This document shows, piece after piece, positions 30,890 to 42,319 of a DNA stretch of 64,000 bases. Each line of letters begins with the position of its first letter. Within the stretch, counting starts at the first letter, position 1. Under the pieces are notes generated by a model that was not told the DNA's origin, did not search any database, and was given only the letters and a program-made list of their open reading frames with translations. Source of the DNA: Neovahlkampfia damariscottae (taxonomy: Eukaryota; Heterolobosea; Selenaionea; Neovahlkampfiida; Neovahlkampfiidae); contig JABLTG010000107.1 of assembly GCA_016618085.1 (NCBI GenBank), forward strand, positions 1-64,000, read 5' to 3'. Made by a program: the position numbers and the translations under genes.

Positions 30890-33800
30890 ATGAGTATTGC
30901 CCTGACCCAACACTCATCAACATTCAAAGAAAATGAAATAAAAGTGAAAGTAACAGGTGTTAGACCAAGTTCTACATTAAAAAATATCAAAGTAAGTCAT
31001 TCCCTTATTTGACTCAGTTTACATAGTACAATCTGGTTGTTGTGCATAAAAATGGAAATTATGATCTTGTTAAGACTGAATATGAATTCTTGAAATTCAA
31101 TGAAGACTTGAAAAAAATACTTGAAGAAAAGAAGAAAATAACGTTTTCTTCTCAATCACAGCTAAGTCGAAAATATTTTGAAGATGTAAAAAACTATCCT
31201 CTAATCATCATTTTAAACAAAGGGAACTCCTGTAAACATCAGAATTAATTCTTTTAATGAACAACTTCAACAAATATTACATAAAGATTCTAAATATTTG
31301 ACTGTACATGCAGCAGATGATATTTTGGTTAATTTCTTTGAAGGGGTTGATTCAAATCATTTATCAGAGGACTGGATAGCTCTTGGTGGTGATAAACAAT
31401 TAATGAGTTCGATCACCATTGAACAAATTAAAAAATTTACTACTTATTGCCAATTGGTTGATTTCAAAGGTAAAAAAGATTTTTTTTTGAATACAACCAA
31501 CATACAGTAAGAGAGTAGGAAAATATTAAAAACAAAAAACAAATAGGACTTAGGATATGATGACCTTTCATTCTTTGATTATGAAACATTTGTTGAAATA
31601 TACAAAGAAAGTAGAAATTATTATATTTGTTGGATAAAAAATGAAAGCAATTGTTCATACTTTAATTTATGTAAGATTAAATTTCTATTTAAATTTTAGC
31701 CATAAATTTAGATAAAACAGTTGAAAAAATCAAAGAAATGAAGTCTGAAGATTTGTTTGAACCTTTTATCGAAGAAGATGAATTTTCAGTTGTCAAAAAA
31801 GAAAAAAAAGAAGAAAATAAAATACAAAAAAATGAATTTAGTGATTTTGATATTTCAGAGTTGAAAAAAATTAGAACTGAAAAGATTGAAGAAAGAATAA
31901 AATTATCAAATGAATTAAATGAAGAAGAAGGTTTTATATTAACTCAAAATAAATTAATTGATACAATTGAAAATGAATTAAATTTAAAAGAAAATGAAGT
32001 CGTAAAAATATTTGAAGTTTCATTGGATGATTTATCTTTAAGATTTAATCAATCTATTCCACCATTTATTGAAGACATATTTAAACATTTATTAAATATT
32101 AAAGGTAAAATTTTAAATTAAATTAAAAAAAACGAAGAACCAATCAATTTGGATTTTGAAAATTCGATTGATGATTCTTTGAATAAATTAATGAATTTAA
32201 TTGAATCAGAATCAAATTTAAATTTGAATAATTTTAAATCTATTGAATTAATTTATTTGATTAAATTATTTTTACAAAAATTACCAATAAAATTAGTATC
32301 AAATGAATTAACCAATCAATTAAAAAGTAAAAAGTAATTTAAAAAACTAATAAATTGGATTAGAATTAAAAAAGAAACAAGTCAAAGATTTTAAAACTAT
32401 ATTTCAATTACTATCAAATTCAAACGAAATATTTTTAATTTATTTATTTAAGAATTTTTCAGAATTAATATTTCAAGAATCAATTAAAAAGAATGAATTA
32501 GCATTAATATTTTCATCAGTAATCTTTGATTCAAAACAGATATCAAATAACTCAAATCCTACTTTCGATATTTTTTATTTCTTATTAGAAAATATCAATA
32601 AATTTGAATTAAAAAATGATTTTATTTTAAGAAATATTTCAAATCGACCTCATTTATATTATTATTCATGTATTTCATCTTTATGTTTAATTCCATTGTT
32701 GACTGATGAATTTCTTAATGAACAAAAAAGATATTCAAATATTGAAAATGAAATTATTTTAAATGAAGATGATTCTATTAAATGTGCATCTATTAATAAA
32801 TTAATCATTTTATTAACAACAAAAAATGGTAATTGGATTATAAAAATATTAAATCTAAAAATAGATGAAGAATTTGATTGGATATTTTTATTAACACATA
32901 AATGTTTCATTTCTTCAGAAGAATTATTAAAATATTTAAAGTTAAGATATAATACACCACCACCATTATTATTATTTACATATAATTCAAATACTAATTT
33001 ATTTGATATTTCACTTGATAAATTTCAATCATTTTTTGAATCAACATTATTACCAATAAGAAAAAGGTAAGAAAAAAAATAAATTAATTCTTTAGAATTT
33101 ATTTAATTTTAAAGAAATGGGTTGAAAATTTCTATTATGATTTTAAAGAATCAAAAGAATTAAAAAATGAATTATTTCTATTTTTAGAAGAAATGGAAAT
33201 GACAAAAATGGAATATTGTTCAAATGAAATTAAATTATTGATTATTGAAAAATCAAAAAATAAAGAAACATTATTTGAACAAAAAATTGAAGAAAAGATT
33301 GATAATTCATTAAAAATTAAATTAGGAGAAGGTGATTTAGAGAAAGATGGAAAATCAAAAACTATAAAAAAGAAATTAAAAGAATTCTTGATATTATCAC
33401 CAAGAAATACTTTAGATAGGAATGGTAATTTAAATCTGAGATTAATATGATTAATATTTTAGTTTTTGATTCTTTAATTAAAAGTTATTCTTCATTTGAT
33501 TTAACATTTCAATTAACAAAAATTGAAATAGATTCATTCAAATTAATTCAACCAAATGAATTTTTAAATAAGAATTGGATCAAAGAAAATAGAAAAGAGA
33601 AATCACAAAATATAAATCAAATTATTGAAAGATCAAATTTAATTTCAAAATGGGTAATTAATGAAATTATAAATTCAAATGATTTAAAAGAAAGAGTGTC
33701 AAGTAATTATATATATTTATTAACCAATCAAAGTCATTTCAAAATTTATTAGAATTCTATCCATTTCTTTAGAAATTCAAAATTATAATTTATTAATTGA

Positions 33801-34227
33801 ATTATTATTTGGTTTAAATTCACATCCAATTTTAAGATTAAAAAAAACATGGAATTCATTACCAAAAAGTGATTTATTAATATTTTCAAAATTGAATAAA
33901 TTATTTGAACCAAAAGGAAATTATAAAAATTTAAAAGAAGAAATTGAAAAAAGAATTAAATGTAATGATGAAGAAATTGGTATTCCTTTTTTAGGAATGT
34001 ATTTGACAAATTTAATGTTCATTGAAGAAAGATATTCTGATTTAAAATTTGAAATGATTAATTGGACCAAAAGAAAATTACAATCAAAAATTATTTTTGA
34101 CTTTCAAAGCTTTCAAAAAAATTTCTCTGAAATTCAAGATTATCCAGAATTAAAAGAAAGAATCATTCAAATTGATGTACCAGAAATGGAAGAATTATAT
34201 GCAGTCTCTTTACAAATTGAACATTAA
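30890..34227 (+). CDS. RasGEF with PX-like N terminus
   Basis: Ten exons give 986 residues. Introns: 30992-31026, 31186-31222, 31470-31553, 31671-31699, 32105-32137, 32327-32363, 33067-33095, 33425-33462, 33698-33752. Residues 10-130 resemble a PX lipid-binding domain (IKVKVTGVRP, YDLVKTEYEFLKFNEDL). The middle is helical and Lys/Glu-rich. RasGEF-N begins near HKCFISSEELLKYLKLRYNTPP. The CDC25 catalytic part shows LTFQLTKIEIDSF, FLNKNWIKENRK, LFGLNSHPILRLKKTW and PFLGMYLTNLMFIEE. It would load GTP on Ras at a membrane. The 84-nt third intron is the longest here and its ends are less certain. Confidence 0.87.
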
Positions 34228-34238
34228 TGAATGATTTA

Positions 34239-35738
34239 TTAAATTCTTCTAAAAGCTCTTCCAGTTTTTCTAATACCTCTTTTAACAATATTGATGACTT
34301 TTCTAGCTGTATTTCCAACTTTTTTTGAACCATTTGTTACTTGATAATTATTTCCCTTCTTTCCTGTTGTAATTTGAATATCTCTATTGTCATTTTGATC
34401 ACCAGGTGTCAATGAAACAGTAATTACTATTTTTTGAACAGCACTGTCAATTTTTGATTTTGAATAACCACGAGCTTTCATTGCATTTACACATCTACTA
34501 ACACATCCATTCTTTAAATTTGTAATGTATGGTTGATCAAAAGAGACACTATTAACACCATAATAATTCTTTCTTGTTGTTGATGAAACTTTGTTCATAT
34601 AATAGAAAAATCTACCATAATCACCACATGCACAATATTCTTGTTGTACTTTGTTTCCTTTAAGTTGATCAATAAATTCTGATCTGAATTTATTTAAAAG
34701 TGAATTCATAAGATCATATTTATATCTAGTAGTTGGATCATAAGCTTGTTTTCTACTTAAGTTGGACAAATAATTTCTCATTTTTCTAAATGCTTCAACA
34801 GTTGAATCAGCTTCTGCACCTGAAGGTTTTTCATATGATTTCTTCATTGATTCTTGTTCAAATTCTCGAAGTGTTGAAGTGAGTTGTGACATCCATTGTG
34901 GGTTTAATCTACAAATTTTTGAGAATCCATGAAGTCCATCTTTGTAATCATTTAAAATTGATAAAATTTCAAGGTCATTTCCATCAACTTTTTTTCCTGC
35001 AAGGTATTTCAAAAATTGATCATCATATGCAGTAGTTGAGTATTGTGGATTTCTAGCTTCAAATTCTTTATCATCAACATCTGTTACACCGTATGCAATT
35101 TTTCTCCAAATTTTTGAAATGAAACTGACTCTTTGATTATTTCCTGAAAATAATGTATTTTTACAAACCCATTTGTATGATTGCATTTGATCTGAACTCC
35201 TTTTTACTTCGTTTGTCAAATCCATAAATCCTTTGAAGTCACTAGCTTGATTTGGATTAACTGGGCAATTGATAAGACTTGAACAATCATATTCACAGAC
35301 GTAACGTGAAGCACAACCTCCTTTTTGGTATGGACCAACGTATCTTGCAAATACATCAGAGACTCTTTTCGCTTTTTTCTTAGCTCCTCTTACAGCATCA
35401 ATTAAAGATGTAAATGCCTTTCCAATTGCCTTTACAACTTTTACAACAGTCTTTGCAACTTTTTTTGCGACACGAGCAACACCTCTTGCTACACGAGAGA
35501 CAGCTCTTCCAACTTTTCTCAATGCTCTTCCAATTCTACGGAAAAACAAAACTTTAGTGCCCAATGTTGCTGTTTCTTCATCTTGTGGATAATAGTATTT
35601 GACATTAGTGTTGTCAAGATTGAAAAAATCTTCAACATCAAAAGATAAACTAGTTTTTGCTGCGCATTGCACCGGAGCACCATTTATTGTTGCGACCAAT
35701 ACGAGAAGAAAAAAGATGCAACAAAGTACTTTTTTCAT
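34239..35738 (-). CDS. Secreted protein with cationic amphipathic helices and a Cys-rich core
   Basis: Single exon; 499 residues from the ATG at 35738 (another ATG at 35750 overlaps the CC-AAT box). Order: signal peptide (KKVLCCIFFLLVLVATINGA); acidic segment (DVEDFFNLDN, PQDEETA); about 60 residues of Arg/Lys every third or fourth position with Val/Ala/Gly/Ile between (for example RRIGRALRKVGRAVSRVARG and on to AKKKAKRV); a 300-residue core with Cys pairs (YVCEYDCSS, EYCACGDYG, NGCVSRCVNAM); and a second cationic stretch ARKVINIVKRGIRKTGRAF at the very end. The helices look like cecropin-type membrane-active peptides and the acidic segment like a pro-region. No known family. Composition is clearly richer in G and C than neighbours, as in highly expressed genes. 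Confidence 0.85.
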   Translation of the reverse strand: MKKVLCCIFFLLVLVATINGAPVQCAAKTSLSFDVEDFFNLDNTNVKYYYPQDEETATLGTKVLFFRRIGRALRKVGRAVSRVARGVARVAKKVAKTVVKVVKAIGKAFTSLIDAVRGAKKKAKRVSDVFARYVGPYQKGGCASRYVCEYDCSSLINCPVNPNQASDFKGFMDLTNEVKRSSDQMQSYKWVCKNTLFSGNNQRVSFISKIWRKIAYGVTDVDDKEFEARNPQYSTTAYDDQFLKYLAGKKVDGNDLEILSILNDYKDGLHGFSKICRLNPQWMSQLTSTLREFEQESMKKSYEKPSGAEADSTVEAFRKMRNYLSNLSRKQAYDPTTRYKYDLMNSLLNKFRSEFIDQLKGNKVQQEYCACGDYGRFFYYMNKVSSTTRKNYYGVNSVSFDQPYITNLKNGCVSRCVNAMKARGYSKSKIDSAVQKIVITVSLTPGDQNDNRDIQITTGKKGNNYQVTNGSKKVGNTARKVINIVKRGIRKTGRAFRRI

Positions 35739-35749
35739 AATGAGTGACA

Positions 35750-35758
35750 TTGACCAAT
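35750..35758 (+). promoter_or_regulatory. CC-AAT box at the secreted cationic protein gene
   Basis: TTGACCAAT begins at the A of the upstream ATG (35750) and lies 12 bp from the ATG at 35738. It argues for the downstream start. Two more CC-AAT/ATTGG copies follow within 260 bp (about 35788 and 35880). Confidence 0.5.
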
Positions 35759-36027
35759 CAGAATAATTGATTCTATTTAAATTGATTGGCCTATTTTTCT
35801 TACAATCTTCTTTTTGTTATTTTTTTTTTATCAGTTGATAAAAATTCAAAATCAAAAATCCACCCTTATGAAAGGGTTTTGATTGGTCAATAAATTCTAT
35901 TTTTGTGTTTTTTTCTAAATATAATCTGACATGTTTATTTTACTTTCAAAAGTGGTTTGATGAAGTTAAAATTGATTGAGAAAAATTGTCCAATCACGTT
36001 GCTTTAGAAATTTTTTTTTGTCTCACT

Positions 36028-36571
36028 TTAACAAACATGATGAATAAACCAATGAATAACTTTAAAAAACATTGAACATAATTCAGCAATTTGTTTAAAC
36101 ATATTTGGCCAAAATATTTCATTTACACCAATGATATTATTATCTTTTTTTGAAACAAATTTTGAATAATTAATTTTTGTAATTTCTCCATAAACATCAA
36201 ATACAAAATCTCTCACTGATCTTCCAGCTAGTGTTTTTTTATCATTTTCAATTTCTTTTAATGTGTTTTTTAATTTAGAAATAGATTTTTTCTAATTTTC
36301 AATAATTTCAAAATGTTTTTTTCTTTCAATTTGAAAAAATAAAGTTTAATTCTGAATAGTTTGTTCAAGAGTTTGAATTTGAGTTTTTAAATTTATAATT
36401 GTTTGATTTTGAATTTCCAATTGACTGTTAAGCTCTTTATTTTCTTTCCAAATAGAAACCAATAATTTTTTGAAAATTCTAACTGTTGGGCTTTTTTGTC
36501 AAATTTTCAATAAGAAATCTACTTCTGGTGGAATTCTCCCAATAAAACCTTTCTTTTTTTTCTGTTGACAT
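36028..36571 (-). pseudogene. Decayed coiled-coil protein gene
   Basis: Leftward remnant starting with a good ATG (MSTEKKERFYWENSTRSRFL, at 36571) and running through a clear heptad-like coiled coil (WKENKELNSQLEIQNQTIIN and onwards) to RSVRDFVFDVYGEITKINYS and a closing hydrophobic helix. The coding pattern is interrupted by a frame change near 36500 and by in-frame stops near 36350 and 36295, with no GT-AG pair that could remove them. Family unknown; the start could be a DNA-binding trihelix-like segment. A CC-AAT-CA box is still present about 15 bp upstream, so the promoter outlived the frame. Confidence 0.6.
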
Positions 36572-36895
36572 AAAGTAATAAATGTTAGCCAATCAAAACA
36601 TTTTTTCCCCATTAGAAATTTGTTGGTCGATTTTTCACACTTGCTCAAGCCAAAAGCTAAAATTTAACAGCAGACCAGAAAAATACTCCGAAGGATGAAA
36701 ATGTTGTCAAAAAATTGTCAGAAATTTTCTTCATAAAATTTGACCAATAAAATAGCTCTGGTAATACCAAGAAAACAAATGAAACTGAAAAAATACGAAA
36801 AGAATTTATAGGAGATATTTTTAGATCAGAAACATCGTTTCATTTGGGTGACAAAAATCAGTTAACTACCCTTCTGGTATATTTTTTTTCAACCA

Positions 36896-38382
36896 ATGAA
36901 CATGACTCATTATTTCAAAGCAACAAAAATACTTAACAAAAAGAATCTTTTACTCACTTCATGTGCTCTAGGGTCAACTTTAGCTTTCACAAAAAGGTTT
37001 TATTCAAAAGAAATGGAACAAAAACCTTCATATTCTTCAATTGATGTGACAAAAAAAAATTTTCAACACATAACTTCAGAAGTAAAAATGCTAAACAACC
37101 ACATTAACATTTTGAAGTTTAAAGAGAATTTAAATGATTGTATATTTGTTTCATTTGATTTTGAGATGACTGGTTTATTAGTTTCACCAAATCAAGAATT
37201 ACTTTCAGATACAATGCAAGAAAGATATTCAAAAATACGTGACTCAATTCAAAAATTAACAGCACTTCAAATTGGTGTTTGTTTATGGAAACGTGATGAA
37301 AAAAACAAAAACAAATTGATAGCTATACCTTATACTTTTAATTTATTTCCAAACAAAAGAGACTTTGTTGTTTCAAGTGCAGCATTTCAATTTTTAGCAA
37401 GTCATAATTTTGATTTCAATAAAGTTATAAAAGAGGGTATTCCTTTTTTGAATCAAGATCAATTGGAAAAATTTAAAAGAGAATATAAACATTCAGAATT
37501 TGTTCAATTAGATGAAAAAGATGTAAAATATTTGAATGAAACAGTGTAAATGATTTATTATTCTATTCATTATTTTGAAAGTGATTATATAAATTGTTGG
37601 TTTTCTTTAGCAAAAGAAGGAGAACAATTAAAAATACCAGAGAAATCACCTTATCATAGAAGAATATTATATCAACGTATACCAAAATGGTTTAATGGTA
37701 TTACTCTTGAAACAAAATCAGATAATTCTGGAAATTCATTTTTAGTGGTTCAAAAAGTTTCGGAAGAATTTCAAAAAGATATTGAAGAAATAAAATATAA
37801 AGTAAAAAGAAAATAAATTTAAATCAAAAATTAGAAACTTTTATCACAAGAACTTGGATTTACAATGATTGCAAATTTATTAATGAATTCAAAGAAACCA
37901 TTGGTAGGTCATAATTCACTTTTAGATCTTGTTCATTTTTATCAACATTTTCATAAAGATTTACCAGAAGATGTTAATGAATTCAAAAAAGATTTAAAAA
38001 AACAATTTCCAAAGATTTATGATACTAAATTATTATCTTTAAAAACATCAATTTTAGATGATTTTTTACCAATTCCTGATCGTCATCTTGAAAATTTATA
38101 TAAAACAGTTACAAAACCAAATCATTTTTTATATCCTGAATTTGAAATTCAAATACCAAATCATCAATTAAGTACAAATTCAAAACAAGCTCATAATGCA
38201 GGATATGTAATTGAATATAAAATATTAATTATTTTAATTAGGACGCATTTATGACTGGTGTATTATTCTCGAAATTATTATATCATCATTCAAATTCAAT
38301 TGATTTTAATAATATAAATTTTAATGATCAATTTTTGAATACTATTAATATGATGAGACATAATCAAAATTTCAAAATTTAA
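36896..38382 (+). CDS. PARN-type deadenylase with a mitochondrial-looking leader
   Basis: Four exons (introns 37546-37581, 37802-37834, 38207-38241) give 460 residues. The first 40 residues are basic with a hydrophobic patch and end in KRFYSKEM, like a mitochondrial presequence. The DEDD nuclease domain follows PARN: IFVSFDFEMTGL, MQERYSKIRDSIQKLTALQIGVC, TFNLFP, FQFLASHNFDFNKVIKEGIPFL, GFTMIANLLMNSKKPLVGHNSLLDLVHFY and QAHNAGYDAFMTG. The four acidic residues are in place. It removes poly(A) from the 3' end. The ATG overlaps a CC-AATG box; the next ATG (36902) is equally possible. Confidence 0.9.
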
Positions 38383-38432
38383 AAGATTAAAGATTAAAGT
38401 TTATTTTTTTTTTTTTTTTTGATGATATTTTT

Positions 38433-41400
38433 TTAATTTGCTGTTGATACATTTGAAGAAGAAGAAGAAGAAGATAATATTTTTTTCAAGAATTCTTTTT
38501 TGTTTACAGATTCTTCATCTTGACTTCTTTCTAAAATTTCATCTAAACAATTTAAAATTAATTGAAAATATAAATCTGATAATTTAAATCTTGAATAAGT
38601 ATCTAACATTACAATATTTAAAGCATGTTTAATTTCTTCAAATAAAGTTGAAACAACTTTTGGAATATAATTTGGATTCTTTTTTACAGTATCTTTTTCA
38701 ATTTTAATTTCATTTCTAACTTTAAATATCTTTTTTGTATTTATATTAATTTCTTGTGGTGCTTTGCCAGGTGATAAATATTCATTATAAATATATTCTG
38801 CTTTTGTAAATAATTCATGTGGGTTATTAATTTTATTAAAATCTAAAATAGCTTGATAACAATTTATATTTTCACAAGAATGTTCTGAATCACAATATTT
38901 TATAAAATATTTTCTAAATCTTTCATTATCTCTTACTTCAGAAAATGGTAATGAAAATTCTTGAACTTGTTCTTCAAATGTTCTAGAAATATTAGTTTGA
39001 TGAATTATATTCTTACTTTTCATTAAACTTTGTATCTTCGGATAAATAATCAATTTGATAATGTTTTGTTTTTTTTAAAAAATCAATTCTTGATGATTTT
39101 GATAAAAATTTTGAAATGAATTTAATTTGTAAATCTATTGAATTACCAAAATGATCTTCATAAGTTTTAAATACACTTGGTAATTTTATTTCTTTTTCTT
39201 CATCATTTATTAATATTTCAGTTCTCATAAATAATTTTGTTGATTTTTTAATTTGATAATCTAATGTCTTTTTTGAATCTGTAAATTCATTGTCCCATGA
39301 ATAATATCTTAAAAGTGGTGAAGAATTAGATGCATTATGTAAAACAAAATGTATTCTTGGATCAAATTGAATTGATAAAGGATGATTTCTTTCTCTATCA
39401 AAAAATATTTCTTTTTCAAATGATTCAATTGTTAATTTAAAATGACCAATAATATAATATCTATGATGAAATGAATATTGTCTTTGTTCTAATTTTTCTG
39501 GTCTTTTACATTTCATTAAAGAATGTAATACCATTAAATTATAAATATTAATTAAAATTGATTTTCTCATATTTTCATTAAATTCTAATAAATTAACTTT
39601 TTGTAATTTATAAACTTGTTTTCTTAATTCTGTAAAATATTTTGATCTCCAAATTACTAAATATCCAACTGATTTACTAACATTCTTTTGATATATATTT
39701 ACATTTAAATGTTTATCTAATAATAATTTCATTAAATTATCAATATTTCGAATAACAATATAAGAATCAATTCTTGATTCAAATGGATTACTTATTATTT
39801 CTTCTTTTTTATCAAATATTCTTACATTCATTTGTTTTTCAACTAAGAATTCCCATGTATCTGTAAATCTATAATATTCATCTCCATCAAATTCTGTACA
39901 TTCAATATCAAATACATTCTTAAATAATAATTTATTCATCATTTCTTGACAAAATGAAAATGAATCATTATATGTAAAATGTGGAAATGTATTAATTTGT
40001 ATCCATGTTATTAAATTATATCCATAAAAACATTGATATAATGTTTTTAATTTAAATTCATCACTCTTTTTAGCTACTTTATCTTCAAATCTTAAACTTT
40101 TTTGTAATTCTAAAAGTAATTCAATTTCAGGTTTTAAATCTGTTAAATAATTTGTATCTTCTCCATTAAATAATGGATTTATATATTCAACTAATTCATC
40201 TGCCATTTCATTTTTATAAATATACACTTCATCATATAATGGATTTAATATTTCAATAAATGCTTCAAATAATGGATTTTTAATTTCTTCTTCTTCTTTA
40301 TCCATTAATATTTCTTCATTTTCATCAAATTCTTTTGTTTTCCAATTTGCTTCATCTTCATTTACATATGAATAATCATTATAATCTACAGGTTTAAATG
40401 AATTATAATCTGTGTGCCATGTTTCATCATCTTCATCACTTAATGGTGTATAAATTGGAGATGGTGTTAAATAATCTTGAGGTGTTGATGCTCTTTTGTA
40501 CATTGTATGTGATCTTTCTTTTGGACCAAGTGCATTTGCAAGTGTTTGAAATATACTTTTACTCTTTTTTCTTGGATCATCTATTCCATTTATTGATTTA
40601 TTTATATCATAAGAACCACGTTTTGTTATAATTTGATCCGATTTTTCAACATCAAAACTAGAAATATCATCTAAATATCCACCAATTGGTGAATATGATC
40701 TTTGTGGATTTGGAGTTGTGTTGATGTTATTTGGACTAAATCTACCACTTGCAGAATTTCTATTTTGATCTACAACTGTATGACTCTTTTTTGTTCCAAA
40801 AAATGATTTTGTATGATTCTTTTCTTCTTTAACTTTAATTTTAAAAAAACTTCCTCTATCTTTTTTTAATTCACGATAAGAATCTGTTTTCTTTTGTAAA
40901 TCTTTGATATTTTGATGTTTTGGTTTTTGTGCTACTTCAGGTTTTGGTGAAAGTATTTTTTCTTTAAATTCTGTTGGGAGTCTATTCAATACATCAGGTG
41001 GTAATGATCTTAATTGTTCAGGTGTTAAATGTTTGAACATTTCTTCAGTATTTCGTATCATACCTTGTGGTCTTGATATAAATTCATCACCATCTTCATC
41101 AGAATCAGAATCTATTCCTTCAATCTCTTCAATTTCTTCATCATAATCATCATCGTCGTCTTCTTCTTCTGTTGTTGCTCCAAGTGTTGTAAAACCCTCT
41201 TTTGAAAAATTTATAACAGGTTTATGAACAGGTTTAATTTCAGTTGGTGTCAATGATTTCAAAGCATTAATTTTTTCTTTTTTTTTCTCTTGTAAAAATG
41301 TTTGTTGTAAAACCAATGGTTTTGTCCATGTGTTTTGTCGAGTAATTTCATTAAAGTAATAATTATGTCCACTTTTTGCATCAAAATAAATTTTCCAACT

Positions 41401-42121
41401 TTTATCGATGATTTGTTGATCTATAGTTTCTGTTTTTGAGATTTGTGGTGTAAAATTGGCATTATTATATGATTCTAAAGGTTTTTCCCAAGTACTTTCG
41501 CCAGTTTCTTTATTGTAATAATAATTTCGATTCGACAAAGGATCAAAAATTTCCATCCAATTCCCAAACAAAATTTTTTCTTCAACTTTTTTCAGAGCTG
41601 AGGCAGATCGTTTTTTGGATTTATTTTTCGTTTTAAACTCGTTTCCAACTTGGAGTGCATTTTGAGCTTTGTTTGAATATTCTTGAACTGGCATGAAAAT
41701 CGGAATTACTCCCATACTCTCAAAGTCTTCTTTTATCGAATCAAGTTTAGAGTTTTTTCGAATTTGTTTTTTGTACAAATCATCTTCTGAATCATCTGTC
41801 GGTGTTGAAGCCCATCTCCTTTCCATTTGGTGAATCTCATAAATTTCGTTCATTTGTTCAACGGATATTTTTTTTCGCATTTGATTATCTTTATATTCTC
41901 TTTTTAATGTTTCTTTTGGTGTTTGCATCATGGAACCTTGTCGTTTTCTTGCAGTTTTTCGTTGAATTGAATCAAGTTTTTTATTTTCTAAAAGAAAAGG
42001 TTGTTCCACCAATCCATCCAACTTTATATTAATAATTGAAAATATATACCTCTATTGTTGGCATTTCTTCTACCAAATTTTTTTTGGTAGAGTTATGAGA
42101 CGAATCTTCCGTTGAAGTCAT
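38433..42121 (-). CDS. WW-WW-DEP-DUF547-RGS signalling protein
   Basis: Three exons (42121-42050, 42021-39017, 38982-38433) give 1208 residues. Two WW domains near residues 175-205 and 230-260 (GNWMEIFDPLSNRNYYYNKE, WEKP; SWKIYFDAKSGHNYYFNE, WTKP). An acidic stretch and a low-complexity Ser/Pro region follow. A DEP domain lies around 680-765 (YGYNLITWIQ, YYRFTDTWEFLV). DUF547 comes around 830-980 (SILINIYNLMVLHSLM, DPRIHFVLHNAS, LPSVFKTYEDHFG). An RGS domain ends the protein (FRKYFIKYCDSEHSCENINCYQ, AEYIYNEYLSPGKAPQEINI). RGS speeds GTP hydrolysis on G-alpha; DEP tethers to membranes or receptors. A run of eight Ser ends the chain. Confidence 0.88.
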
Positions 42122-42319
42122 TCTCGATTACAATGATTGGTTTATTTTTACCCAGAGAAATCAACAAAAAAGGAAAGGAAATTCCTTTTTGTATATTATA
42201 TAAATTTTCTTCAATTTTATACAATTCTTGAAATTGCCTTTTTTACTGGTTGGTTTTTTCGGAGTAATAATTGTCCAATTACCAAGTGCAAAACTCCAAA
42301 GTCCGAAGCACGTTGAAGA

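Noticed and set aside
40398-40631. ORF on the strand opposite the WW-DEP-DUF547-RGS gene
   Set aside because: It is antisense to a long, motif-rich exon and consists of AT-driven hydrophobic residues.
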